DNA of 64,000 nucleotides from JAKAWQ01 sp963840545 (GCA_963840545.1 CAWIZE010000009.1:1-64000), one strand, 5' to 3'. Positions 42,400 to 51,167 are shown, numbered from the stretch's first letter. Notes: generated by a model from the sequence alone, not told the origin. Translations and numbers: made by a program.

Positions 42400-44772
42400 A
42401 TGCCCGAATTGACCAGTCGGCGGCCGGATGCAGGAATGAGCATTGCCGCGAATCTCGGCTTTCCGCGGATCGGCCGCCATCGCGAGCTCAAGTTCGCGCT
42501 CGAGCGCCACTGGCGCGGCGAGATTTCCGACGAGGCGCTGGCGGCGGAGGCAACGCGTCTGCGCGCCGAGCATTGGCGCCTGCAGGCTTCGTGCGGCATC
42601 GTCCATGTGCCGTCCGGCGATTTCTCGCTCTATGACGGCGTGCTGGACACCGCGGCGATGTTTGGCGCGATCCCGCCCGGCTATGGCTGGAACGGGGAAA
42701 AAGTCGGGCTTGCCACGATGTTCGCCCTGGCCCGCGGCTCGCGGGGCACCGAGGCGGAGCGGGCGGCGGGGATCGCGCCCGGGCTGCCGGCGCTCGAGAT
42801 GACCAAGTGGTTCGATACGAACTACCATTATCTCGTGCCGCAACTGGCCGCCGGGCAGCAATTCGTGCTGACCGAGAACCGTCCGCTCGCCTTCTATCGC
42901 GAGGCGCTCGCGGCGGGTGTTGCGACCCGGCCGGTGCTGCTCGGGCCGGTTTCTTTCCTCCGCCTCTGCAAATCCGCCGATGGGCGGGCGAAGCTGGAGG
43001 CGCTGGACGCGCTGCTGCCGCTCTATGCCGAGGTGCTGGCCGGGCTCGCCGCGGCCGGCTGCGACTGGGTGCAGATGGACGAGCCCGTGCTCGGGCTCGA
43101 TCTCCCGCCAGTGGTGCGGCAGGAATTCGGGCGGGCGTACGGGGCACTCGCGGCCGGGCCGACGCCGAAGCTGCTGCTGACGAGCTATTTCGCTCCGCTC
43201 GGCGACAATTTGCCGACAGTGCTCGACCTGCCGGTCGCGGGGCTGCATCTCGACCTTGTGCGCGGGCGGGCGGATCTCGAACCGTGCCTGGCGGCGCGGC
43301 CCGACCTATGGCTGTCGCTCGGGGTGGTGGAGGGGCGGAACGTTTGGCGTACCGACCTGCACCAGGCCCTCGCTCTGCTCAGGCGCGCGGCGGACACACG
43401 AGCGGGGCGGCTGATGGTGGCGCCCTCGTGCAGCCTGCTGCACGTGCCGATGGATCTGGCGCTCGAGGCGGGAGCGCAGAGCACGATCGGGATCGAGCTC
43501 CGTGGCTGGCTCGCGTTTGCCGTCCAGAAGCTGGAGGAGGTGGCGACGCTCGTGCGCGGGCTCGAGGAGGGCGACGCCGCGATCGCCGGCGAGCTCGCCC
43601 GGAGCGGGGCTGTGGTCCGCTCGCGCGGGGCGAGCCCGGAGGTGCATGACGCCGCGGTCGGGGCGCGGCTCCGCGGCGTCGTCCCGGAGATGGAGCGGCG
43701 GCCCGGCGCGGCCGAGGAGCGGCGGGCGGCGCAGCAGGCGCGGCTCGACCTGCCGCCGTTCCCGACGACGACCATCGGCTCCTTTCCGCAGACCGACGCG
43801 GTGCGCCATGCGCGGGCGGCGCTGGCCCGCGGCGAGATCGACCGCGCTGCCTATGACAGTGCGATCGAGGGCTGGACCCGGGAGGCGATCTCCTGGCAGG
43901 AGGGGCTTGAGATCGACGTGCTCGTGCACGGCGAGTTCGAGCGCAACGACATGGTCAAGTATTTCGGCGAGCAGCTCCGCGGGTTCGCCTTCACCCGGCA
44001 CGGCTGGGTGCAGTCCTACGGCAGCCGGTGCGTGGCGCCGCCGATCATCTGGGGCGATGTCTCGCGCCCGGCGCCGATGACGGTGCGCTGGGCGGGCTAT
44101 GCACAGTCCCTCACCGCGCGGCCAGTGAAGGGCATGCTGACGGGACCGGTGACGATGCTGCAATGGTCGTTCGTGCGCGACGACCTGCCGCGCGAAGAGG
44201 TCTGCCGGCAGATCGCCTTGGCGCTCCGCGAGGAGGTGACGGATTTAGAAGCAGCGGGCATCGCCGTGGTGCAGGTGGACGAGCCCGCGTTCCGCGAAGG
44301 CCTGCCGCTCAGGAACGCAGAGCGGGAGGCCTATCTCGGCTGGGCGGTCCGCTGCTTCCGGCTCGCCACCGCGGGGGTTCGCGACGAGACGGCGATCCAC
44401 ACCCACATGTGCTATTCCGAGTTCAACGACATCATGGCGGCGATCGCGGCGATGGACGCGGACGTGATCTCGATCGAGGCGACGCGCAGCCGGATGGAGC
44501 TGCTCGGCGCCTTCCAGGAGCGGCGCTATCCGAACGGGATCGGGCCGGGCGTGTGGGACGTGCACAGCCCGCGCGTGCCGAGCGTTGCGGAGATGGTGGC
44601 GCTGCTGCATCTGGCGCGCGCGCGGCTGGCCGACTGGCAGCTCTGGGTCAATCCCGATTGCGGGCTGAAGACGCGCGGGTGGGAAGAGGTGCGGGCGGGC
44701 CTCGCCAACATGGTGATGGCGGCCCAGGCCTTGCGAACCGGCCCGGAGCGGACGGTCGCCGCCGGCGGGTGA
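42400..44772 (+). CDS. metE: cobalamin-independent methionine synthase
   Basis: MetE transfers a methyl group from 5-methyltetrahydropteroyl-triglutamate to homocysteine without B12. The 790-residue protein has the N-terminal barrel (ANLGFPRIGRHRELKFALER) and a catalytic C-terminal barrel starting PPFPTTTIGSFPQTDAVRHA. The zinc ligands are visible in THMCYSEFNDIM (His and Cys), VISIEATRSRME (Glu) and WVNPDCGLKTRGW (Cys). I chose the ATG at 42400 after GAGAGGAGAG. The upstream open frame is the riboswitch. It is under a cobalamin riboswitch and followed 19 bases later by a CobW-family GTPase gene, forming a B12-responsive unit. Confidence 0.97.
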   Translation: MPELTSRRPDAGMSIAANLGFPRIGRHRELKFALERHWRGEISDEALAAEATRLRAEHWRLQASCGIVHVPSGDFSLYDGVLDTAAMFGAIPPGYGWNGEKVGLATMFALARGSRGTEAERAAGIAPGLPALEMTKWFDTNYHYLVPQLAAGQQFVLTENRPLAFYREALAAGVATRPVLLGPVSFLRLCKSADGRAKLEALDALLPLYAEVLAGLAAAGCDWVQMDEPVLGLDLPPVVRQEFGRAYGALAAGPTPKLLLTSYFAPLGDNLPTVLDLPVAGLHLDLVRGRADLEPCLAARPDLWLSLGVVEGRNVWRTDLHQALALLRRAADTRAGRLMVAPSCSLLHVPMDLALEAGAQSTIGIELRGWLAFAVQKLEEVATLVRGLEEGDAAIAGELARSGAVVRSRGASPEVHDAAVGARLRGVVPEMERRPGAAEERRAAQQARLDLPPFPTTTIGSFPQTDAVRHARAALARGEIDRAAYDSAIEGWTREAISWQEGLEIDVLVHGEFERNDMVKYFGEQLRGFAFTRHGWVQSYGSRCVAPPIIWGDVSRPAPMTVRWAGYAQSLTARPVKGMLTGPVTMLQWSFVRDDLPREEVCRQIALALREEVTDLEAAGIAVVQVDEPAFREGLPLRNAEREAYLGWAVRCFRLATAGVRDETAIHTHMCYSEFNDIMAAIAAMDADVISIEATRSRMELLGAFQERRYPNGIGPGVWDVHSPRVPSVAEMVALLHLARARLADWQLWVNPDCGLKTRGWEEVRAGLANMVMAAQALRTGPERTVAAGG

Positions 44773-44791
44773 GGAAGCGAGCGGAGGTTCG

Positions 44792-45835
44792 GTGGCGGAG
44801 TCTCATCCGATCCTGCTCACCGTCCTCGGCGGCTATCTGGGAGCCGGCAAGACCACGGTGCTGAACGAGATCCTGAGGCAGGGCGCCGCACCCCGGCAGG
44901 GCGCCACGCCCCGGCAGGGCGCCACGCCCCGGCAGGGCGCCACGCCCCGGCAGGGCGCCACGCCCCGGCTCGGGGTCATCGTCAATGATTTCGGCGGGAT
45001 CGCTATCGATTCGCGCCTGGTCGAGCGAGCCGAGGGCGGGATGGTGACGCTGGCGAACGGCTGCATCTGCTGCAGCATCAGCGCCGGCTTGGCCGAAGCG
45101 CTGACCGCGTTCGCCCGGCGCTCCCCGCCGCCCGAGCACGTGATCATCGAGGCCTCCGGCGTGGCCGATCCGGTGCGCGTCGGTCATTTTGGCAGCATGC
45201 GGCCTTTTCGGCTGGACGGCGTGGTGGTGGTGGCCGATGGGGAGACGATCAGCGACCGTGTCCGGGACAAATATGTCGGCGGCGCGGTGCTGCGCCAGCT
45301 CCAGGGCGCGGACCTCATCGTTCTCAACAAGACCGACCTCGTGCACGGATCGGGGCTGGCGGCGCTGCGGGAATGGCTCGGAGAGGTGGTGCCCGGTGCA
45401 AGGGTTTTTCCCACGAGCCACGGACGCGTGCCGCTCGCCGTGCTGCTCGGATCGCACCCGGGCACCGAATCGCCCCCGGGGGAGACGACAGGCCATGACC
45501 ACGTGCATGACCACGGGGAAGAATATGCGAGCGCGAGCCTGAACTCCGAGACGCCGATGCGCGAAGCCGCGTTCCGCGCCGCAATCGCCGCTTGGCCGGA
45601 AGGCGTGCTGCGCGCCAAGGGGGTCGTTTATCTCGCCGATGATCCCGTGCATCGTTACGTGTTGCAGTGTGTCGGGCGGCGCTGGAGCTTGACACAAGAT
45701 CGATTGTGGCGCAGCGATCGGCCGAAGACCGAGCTCGTGCTGATCGGCTTGGCCCGCCGGCTCGACGGCGAAACCCTGCTGGCAAGGCTCAAGGCGGCCG
45801 GGGCAGGAGCCTCAGCGCCGCGGAACCGTGATTGA
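44792..45835 (+). CDS. CobW/COG0523-family GTPase (putative metal chaperone)
   Basis: The 347-residue G3E GTPase has Walker A GGYLGAGKTTV (residues 13-23), NDFGGIAIDSRL, the metal-binding ANGCICCSIS (CxCC), HVIIEASGVADPVRVG, the base-recognition LNKTDL and a His-rich tract GHDHVHDHGEE before the CobW C-terminal domain. COG0523 members deliver zinc or cobalt to enzymes. Here the gene follows metE behind a B12 riboswitch, so feeding zinc to MetE is an attractive inference. Five in-frame copies of an 18-bp repeat are inserted between Walker A and the VIVNDFG strand. The start is a GTG at 44792 after GGAGG. The next gene starts within about 15 bases. Confidence 0.9.
   Translation: MAESHPILLTVLGGYLGAGKTTVLNEILRQGAAPRQGATPRQGATPRQGATPRQGATPRLGVIVNDFGGIAIDSRLVERAEGGMVTLANGCICCSISAGLAEALTAFARRSPPPEHVIIEASGVADPVRVGHFGSMRPFRLDGVVVVADGETISDRVRDKYVGGAVLRQLQGADLIVLNKTDLVHGSGLAALREWLGEVVPGARVFPTSHGRVPLAVLLGSHPGTESPPGETTGHDHVHDHGEEYASASLNSETPMREAAFRAAIAAWPEGVLRAKGVVYLADDPVHRYVLQCVGRRWSLTQDRLWRSDRPKTELVLIGLARRLDGETLLARLKAAGAGASAPRNRD
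44877..44966 (+). repeat. five 18-bp in-frame tandem repeats inside the CobW-family gene
   Basis: Units begin at 44877, 44895, 44913, 44931 and 44949 and read GGCAGGGCGCCACGCCCC, the first with two changes. They encode five copies of a Gln-Gly-Ala-Thr/Ala-Pro-Arg hexapeptide. The array lies where other family members have a short variable loop after the first helix. Confidence 0.95.
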
Positions 45836-45849
45836 AGGACGCACCGAAG

Positions 45850-47481
45850 ATGCCCGAGGCGGACACCATCTTCACCAATGGCGACATCCTGACGATGAGT
45901 GGCGCCGAGGGGAGCGGGACGGCTGAGGCACTTGCGGTGAAGGACGGGCGGATCCTTGCCGTCGGCACCGGGCCCGAAGTGCTGCGGACCCAAGGCGCGG
46001 GCACGCGGACGATCGATCTCGGCGCAAGGACGCTGCTGCCGGGATTCCTCGACGGGCACAGCCATTTCATCAACGCGATCCGCATGGCGCGCTGGGCCAA
46101 TGTCTCGGCGCCGCCGGTGGGCACGGTGCGCAGCATCGCCGAGCTGATCGCCGTGCTCGCGGACGCCAAGGCACGGCAGGGGCTGAAGCCGGGCGAGTGG
46201 CTGGTCGCCTATGGCTATGACGGCACCACGCTCGCCGACGGGCGCGAGCTCACGCGCGCGGATCTCGATCCGCATTTTTCCGATACTCCCGTCATGGCCA
46301 TGCATGTGTCGCTGCACGGCGCGGTGCTCAACACGGCGGGCTTCGCGGCTTCTGCGTTCGATCTCTTCGCGCCGACGCCGCCCGGCGGGATGACCGCGCG
46401 CAAGCCGGACAGCGACGAGGCCGCCGGGCTGGTGATGGAGCACTCCTTCCTGCCGATCTTCATGCACATGCCCGCGCCGTCCGAGCAGCAGCAGCTCGAT
46501 GCCTTCGCCGCCGCGCAGGCGCTCTATGCCGGCAACGGCTACACGACGGTGCAGGACGCGCCGATGGAGCCGGCGACGCGGCCGCTCTACCACAAGGCGG
46601 CGGAGCAGGGGCGCTTCATCCTCGACTTCGTCGGCTACGTGAACTGGCTCGAGTTTCCCGAGCTGCTGCGGACCGGCGGGGAGAAATTCAAGGAAGGCTA
46701 TCACAACCACATGCGGATCGGCGGGGTGAAAATCGTCGCCGACGGCTCGCCCCAGGGAAAAACGGCGTTCTGGACCGAGCCGTTGCTCACGCCCGGCCCG
46801 AACGGCGAGAAGGATTGGCGCGGCGAGCCCAACATCGCGCCCGAGGCGCTGAACGCGCTCGTAAAACTCGCCTACGACAACGACATCCAGGTCATGGTCC
46901 ATTGCAACGGCGATGCGACCATCGACATGGTGCTGGACGCCCACAAGGCGGCCGGGGCGCCGCCGGGCAAGCGCACCGTGATCGTCCATTCGCAGTTCGT
47001 CCGCCCCGACCAGCTCGATCTCTATGCGCGCTACGGGTTCCTGGTTTCCTTCTTCACCAACCACGCCTTCTTCTGGGGCGATGTGCATGTGGAAAATCTC
47101 GGCCGCGAGCGGGCATGGTTCCTGAGCCCGACGCGCTCGGCGCTCGCGCGGGGGATCCGCTTCACGAACCATAGCGACTTCGCCGTCACACCGCTCAATC
47201 CGATGTTCATCCTCTGGACCTCGGTCAGCCGCACCTCGCGGTCCGGGCAGGTGATCGGTCCGGACGAGCGCGTCTCGCCGGAGCAGGGGCTGCGGGCGCT
47301 GACGATCGATGCCGCCTATCAATATGGCGAGGAGGCGGAGAAGGGCTCGCTCGAAGTCGGCAAGCTCGCCGACCTCGTGGTGCTCGACCGCAACCCGACG
47401 AAAGTGCCGGTCGACGCCATCAAGGACATCAGGGTGACGGAGACGTTCAAGGCGGGCAGCCCGGTCTTTCGCGCGGCGTAA
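45850..47481 (+). CDS. metal-dependent amidohydrolase (COG1574, YtcJ/NfdA-like)
   Basis: The roughly 543-residue enzyme has ADTIFTNGDILTMSG at the start, the metal-binding LLPGFLDGHSHFINAIRMAR, GGVKIVADGSPQGKTAFWTE in place of the bridging-lysine strand, VMVHCNGDATIDMVL and RTVIVHSQFVRPDQL (His ligands), and RFTNHSDFAVTPLNPMFILW (catalytic Asp). The family includes N-substituted formamide deformylase and many enzymes of unknown substrate. I chose the ATG at 45850 (AAGGA upstream). A TTG at 45832 overlapping the CobW stop is possible. Its tight spacing after the CobW gene suggests co-transcription in the metE operon, though a link to methionine is not obvious. Confidence 0.87.
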   Translation: MPEADTIFTNGDILTMSGAEGSGTAEALAVKDGRILAVGTGPEVLRTQGAGTRTIDLGARTLLPGFLDGHSHFINAIRMARWANVSAPPVGTVRSIAELIAVLADAKARQGLKPGEWLVAYGYDGTTLADGRELTRADLDPHFSDTPVMAMHVSLHGAVLNTAGFAASAFDLFAPTPPGGMTARKPDSDEAAGLVMEHSFLPIFMHMPAPSEQQQLDAFAAAQALYAGNGYTTVQDAPMEPATRPLYHKAAEQGRFILDFVGYVNWLEFPELLRTGGEKFKEGYHNHMRIGGVKIVADGSPQGKTAFWTEPLLTPGPNGEKDWRGEPNIAPEALNALVKLAYDNDIQVMVHCNGDATIDMVLDAHKAAGAPPGKRTVIVHSQFVRPDQLDLYARYGFLVSFFTNHAFFWGDVHVENLGRERAWFLSPTRSALARGIRFTNHSDFAVTPLNPMFILWTSVSRTSRSGQVIGPDERVSPEQGLRALTIDAAYQYGEEAEKGSLEVGKLADLVVLDRNPTKVPVDAIKDIRVTETFKAGSPVFRAA

Positions 47482-47509
47482 GACAGCCGGCAGAAGAGGC
47501 GGCCTTCCC

Positions 47510-48808
47510 ATGCACGCCAGGGCCTTCCTGCTGCCGCCCTTCTTCGACTATTCCGCCACCTTCCTCTGGGCGATCAGCGGCGCGGTTCTCGGTGCGCGGC
47601 GCGGCTACGCGATCCTCGGCATCATCACGATCGCGCTCGTTTCCTCGACCGGCGGGGGCTTGCTGCGCGACGGGCTCTTCATCCAGGACGGGCCGCCGGT
47701 GCTGGTGCGGACGTCCGTCTATCTCTGGCTGATCGCGTTGGCGGTGCTGATCGTGGTGCTGTTCGGCGGCTGGGTCGAGCGGCTGCCGGGGTTCCTGAAG
47801 GGCATCGTGTTGATCGATGCCTTGGGATTGGGCGCTTATGCCGTGGTCGGCATGGATCGCGCGCTGGCGGCGGGGATCAGCCTGCCGGGGGTGGTGGTGG
47901 TGGGCATGGTGAATGCCGTCGGCGGGGGCATTTTGCGCGACGTGCTGATCAATGCCGAGCCGGACATGTTCAAGCCGGGAACGCTCGACCAGGCATCGGC
48001 GCTGGCCGGGTGCCTGCTGTTCCTCGGCCTGACGCAGGCACTCGGGCTGGCGCAGTTCTGGGCGGCGTGGATTACGATCGCGGCGGTGTTCGGCTTGCGC
48101 GTGCTGGCGATCCGCTACCGGATCGAGTTCGCATCCGCTGCGCGACTTCAGGGCCTATTGGGGTGGTGCGGCGAATGGGAAAGACGAGTGATGATCACGC
48201 CGATCTTCGTGTTCACCATCTTCATGCTGACGCTCGGGCCGATCAAGACGGTGCCGGGATTCTTTCTGATGACGAAGGACCAGGACGCCGGGGCGGCGCG
48301 TGCGCTGGCGATCCGGGGGACGCTGATCGCGACGGCGATTTCCCTGCTGGTCGCGCTGGTGATGCGCGGCACGGCGGCGGCGTGGCAGGTCACGCTCGAC
48401 GAATTGCGGATCGCCGGGGGCATCCTGCTGTTCGTCGCCTCGCGCAACATCATCGAGCAGTTCAACCGCCCGGTTCCGCCCGCGCCGCCGCCCTCGCCGC
48501 ACCCGGCCGTGACCCCGCTCGCGATCCCGATCATCGTCACGCCGTGGGGCGTTGTCGCCATTCTGCTGTTCATGGGCGATGCTGCCGGGGACCCGGCGAG
48601 GATCGCGGTCGTGATCGGGATTCTGCTGCTGATCATGGGGTTGAACCTGGTGGGCATGCTGCTGGCGCGGCAGATCATCGGGCTGGTCGGGCTGGTGACG
48701 TTCCAGGTGATCGGCTGGGTTTTCGCGGTGCTGCAGGCCGGGCTGGCGGTCGAGGCCGTGGTCGTTTCGCTGCGGCATCTCGGCCTGTTCCGGCCCGGCG
48801 TGGGGTAA
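47510..48808 (+). CDS. fusion of a TRIC-channel (UPF0126) domain with a MarC-family domain
   Basis: The 432-residue membrane protein has two parts. Residues about 10-205 show the duplicated UPF0126/TRIC pattern: ISGAVLGARRGYAILGIITI, VSSTGGGLLRDGLFI, then LIDALGLGAYAVVGMDRALA and VVGMVNAVGGGILRDVLIN. Residues about 225-425 are MarC-like: FMLTLGPIKTVPGFFLMTKD, AIRGTLIATAISLLVALVMR, RIAGGILLFVASRNIIEQF and TPLAIPIIVTPWGVVAILLF. TRIC homologs are potassium-permeable channels. MarC function is unclear. Both halves look complete and the joint (RMVITPIF region) is in frame without a stop, so this seems to be a real fusion. It lies 28 bases after the amidohydrolase. Confidence 0.82.
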   Translation: MHARAFLLPPFFDYSATFLWAISGAVLGARRGYAILGIITIALVSSTGGGLLRDGLFIQDGPPVLVRTSVYLWLIALAVLIVVLFGGWVERLPGFLKGIVLIDALGLGAYAVVGMDRALAAGISLPGVVVVGMVNAVGGGILRDVLINAEPDMFKPGTLDQASALAGCLLFLGLTQALGLAQFWAAWITIAAVFGLRVLAIRYRIEFASAARLQGLLGWCGEWERRVMITPIFVFTIFMLTLGPIKTVPGFFLMTKDQDAGAARALAIRGTLIATAISLLVALVMRGTAAAWQVTLDELRIAGGILLFVASRNIIEQFNRPVPPAPPPSPHPAVTPLAIPIIVTPWGVVAILLFMGDAAGDPARIAVVIGILLLIMGLNLVGMLLARQIIGLVGLVTFQVIGWVFAVLQAGLAVEAVVVSLRHLGLFRPGVG

Positions 48809-48822
48809 GGCGGACGGGCCTT

Positions 48823-48836
48823 GCCACCATGGTGGC
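48823..48836 (+). repeat. perfect palindrome GCCACCATGGTGGC
   Basis: This 14-bp perfect palindrome lies 15 bases after the fusion-gene stop and before the convergent diguanylate cyclase stop. It could form a cruciform or a small hairpin. No T-run follows. No function is assigned. Confidence 0.5.
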
Positions 48837-48884
48837 GGCGGCGAAGGAGCGCGGAGCGGGGCCGCGCGATCGGCCGGAGCGTGT

Positions 48885-50146
48885 TCAGCTTTCGCCCATG
48901 TGGTCGTGGAGATCGAGAGAGAAGGGGGCAGACGGCGGAGAGTTCGCAGCCGGACCGAGATCCCACCCGGGGCGGAGCGGAATGCCCGCTTCGTCGGGGG
49001 CCTGGCAGGTCCGGTCTCGCCCCGTCTCCTTGGCGAGATAGAGGGCGCGATCGGCCATCTTGACCAGATCCTCCGGCGTGGCCTCACGCAGCCACGGGAT
49101 GAGCGATGCGATGCCGAGGCTGATCGTCACCATGGTTTCGGGGTGGTGCGCGTGCGCGAGGTGCAATGCGCGCACCCTGAGACGCATTCGCTCGGCGACC
49201 GAATATGCCGTCCGACGGTCCGTGTCGGGGAGCAGCACGGCGAACTCCTCCCCGCCGTAGCGCCCCACCATGTCCGTTGGCCGGCAGCTGCGCGAAAGGG
49301 CTTCCGCGATCGCGCGGAGGCATCGGTCGCCGGCAGGGTGCCCGTAGGAATCATTGTATGCCTTGAAGTCATCGACGTCGATCATGATGAGGCCGAGCGC
49401 CTGGCGGGACTTGCGCGCCCGAAGAAACTGCCGCTGCAGGCTCCCTTCGAAATATCGGCGGCTGCCGACACCCGTCAGGGAATCGATACGCGCGGCGTCG
49501 CGAAGCCGGCGTTCCGATCGCTCCCTGACGAGGGCGATCATGCCGAAGCTGGACAGCAGCACGAATGAGAGGGAATCGATCATCAGAAGGACGAATCCGG
49601 GCATGGCTTCGTACGCTCCGTGCTGGACGTGACGGAGGACGAATGAGTTGGCCATGCGCGCGAGCGTGAGGTACCTGACTGGAGTCCGAGCAGGGCAAGC
49701 AGCGACCAGCGGATGACCGTCGCGTGGCGATCGATGAGCCACAATTCGCGCGCTGCAAGCCCGATCGGACCCAGGCTCAGGAGACAGGCGAGGATGATGC
49801 GAAGGTCGCTGTCCTCACGGAAGCCGGGGATGGTGAAGAGCCCGAGCCAGAGGACCGCAGGGAGGATGACCAGCGCCGGTCGCGGCGGCCGGTCACGCAG
49901 GGACTGACAAGCGGTCCAGATCAGCCCGAGGGCAGCCAGGACGGCGCAATTCCCGAGTGCGATCGCCGGCAGGAGCGGCAGCGCGGCGCGACCGATGATG
50001 CCGCCGCTGCCCAACGCGCACGCGGCCGCCATCCAGAGCATCGCGGGCTGCCGGCGATCCTGGAGCCATGTCAGCAGGCAGGCTCCTGCAGTCAGCAGGA
50101 CCACGAAGAGCATGGCAAAAAGGAGAGTCCTTGGATCCAGGGCCAT
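48885..50146 (-). pseudogene. membrane-bound GGDEF diguanylate cyclase, one frameshift
   Basis: Diguanylate cyclases make cyclic di-GMP. From the ATG at 50146 the first part (MALDPRTLLFAMLFVVLLTA and further helices to SLLALLGLQS) is a multi-helix membrane sensor. The frame is lost near 49668, where AGTCAGGTACC stands. The second frame resumes with YLTLARMANSFVLRHVQHGA, a last helix, then IDSLTGVGSRRYFEGSLQRQ and GRYGGEEFAVLLPD. The GGEEF active site is intact and RPTD sits five residues before it, a proper inhibitory I-site. Only the frameshift prevents a full product of about 420 residues. A ribosome site (AAGGGGA) precedes the ATG. Confidence 0.85.
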
Positions 50147-50616
50147 CCCGAAGTCCCCTTCAAGGTCGTTCGGTCCAGTCAAGAGCCGCCGGCGAGCAAC
50201 GCCCTCTCATACAGGGCGGTGGGGGAGAGGCCGAAGCGGGCTCAAGGAAATCCGGCCGCCGAGACTGTCCGGGTCGCGCTCCATTGGTCTTGCTCCCGAT
50301 TGCGGCCACAATCGATAAACGGAAGTTAACATGCCTATCACTTAATGCATCTCTGGCGCGCTTTCGGCGCGCGTTCCAGGCCGACGCGGATGCTTGACCG
50401 TCGGCGCGACGAGCGCTACACGTCGCGCCATGGCACCGACGCGAAGCGCCGCCGTCCGATTTTGGTACCGCTGGTACAAACCGGCGGCCTAGGATCGTGC
50501 ATCTCTAAGCAAGACCCCGAAGCCGCCCCACCCAGGCGGCTTTCGCGTTTTTCGGGCTTCCCCTCGCGAAATTCCCGCCATCGGTGGAGCGGCCTCCCGA
50601 CCTGAAGGAGGTTCGC
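50147..50616 (+). other. gene-free stretch between the cyclase and the second accessory island
   Basis: I see no protein-coding gene here. The stretch holds the cyclase promoter region, a drop in GC around 50320-50350, a hairpin CCGCTGG-N6-CCGGCGG (about 50468-50487) and a terminator-like stem at 50520-50542. The last two could belong to a small RNA on the forward strand, but nothing identifies it. Confidence 0.4.
50520..50542 (+). terminator. intrinsic-terminator-like hairpin
   Basis: AAGCCGCC (50520-50527) pairs with GGCGGCTT (50535-50542) around a seven-base loop, followed by TCGCGTTTTT. No annotated gene ends just before it on the forward strand, so the transcript it would end is unknown. 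Confidence 0.55.
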
Positions 50617-50757
50617 ATGAATTCGTCCCCGTTCGATTTCGACGTCGTCACCGGCCCCCCGGAGCCGCGCGACGAGCCCAAGGCCGCAGCGCGGCCGGCC
50701 GGCGGCCTGGGGCCGCAGGCGGGGGCGCCGCCGGCCGACCCGATACCGTCGAAGTAG
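50617..50757 (+). CDS. small hypothetical protein, 46 residues
   Basis: An ATG with an excellent ribosome-binding site (GAAGGAGG, seven bases before) opens a 46-codon frame starting MNSSPFDFDVVTGPPEPRDE and ending PADPIPSK. The product is acidic at the start and then Ala/Gly/Pro-rich, with no membrane segment or known motif, and is probably disordered. The quality of the ribosome site is the main support. It lies about 100 bases before the broken TumE-type toxin gene and may be part of the same island. No family is recognised. Confidence 0.5.
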   Translation: MNSSPFDFDVVTGPPEPRDEPKAAARPAGGLGPQAGAPPADPIPSK

Positions 50758-50859
50758 GGCGCCACGTGGCGGGTGCGACTGGATCGGCCGCGACGCGCCG
50801 GACGTGGGGGCGTCATATGGCGCTTGACGCCCTATGGCAACGAGCGTGGATTATGGCCG

Positions 50860-51167
50860 GTGCAGAGGGCCGATCTGATCCTCGAGGATCGCGAGGATCT
50901 GTCGGACGGGGCGATCATTCAAATGCGAATCCGGCGCGCGCCGTCGCCGGTGCCGCCGTCGCGGCATTCCTTCAAATATTCGCCGGTCTATGGGCGGTCG
51001 GGCGAGCGAATTGGTACGGTTCGACAACGAGCGTGGCAAGGGAGACCACGAGCATATTCGCGGGGTGGAGAGCGCTTATCGATTCGTCGGACCGGCAATT
51101 CGTCGGGCCGGGGAGGTTGATCGAAGACTTCAAGGCCGCGGTCAGGGAAGCGAGGCGGGAAGGATGA
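50860..51167 (+). pseudogene. TumE-type toxin (DUF6516), broken by two frameshifts
   Basis: Three frames join into one TumE-like protein: QRADLILEDREDLSDGAIIQ and SRHSFKYSPVYGRSGER in the first, LVRFDNERGKGDHEHIRGVE and SAYRFVGP in the second, then GRLIEDFKAAVREARREG in the third, ending at the TGA at 51167. The FDNERGKGDHxH stretch is the most conserved DUF6516 signature. The first shift is near 51009. The second is explained by a 16-bp near-tandem duplication (ATTCGTCGGRCCGG at 51082 and 51098), which adds a non-multiple of three. The gene therefore looks inactivated while its partner antitoxin is intact. Confidence 0.75.

Noticed and set aside
44877..44966. Possible CRISPR array or assembly collapse
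   Set aside because: The units abut without spacers and keep the reading frame of the GTPase gene, so a coding minisatellite is the better reading.
50466..50487. tRNA-like T-arm (CTGGTACAAACCGG)
   Set aside because: No acceptor, D or anticodon stem could be built around it, and there is no CCA end at a sensible distance.
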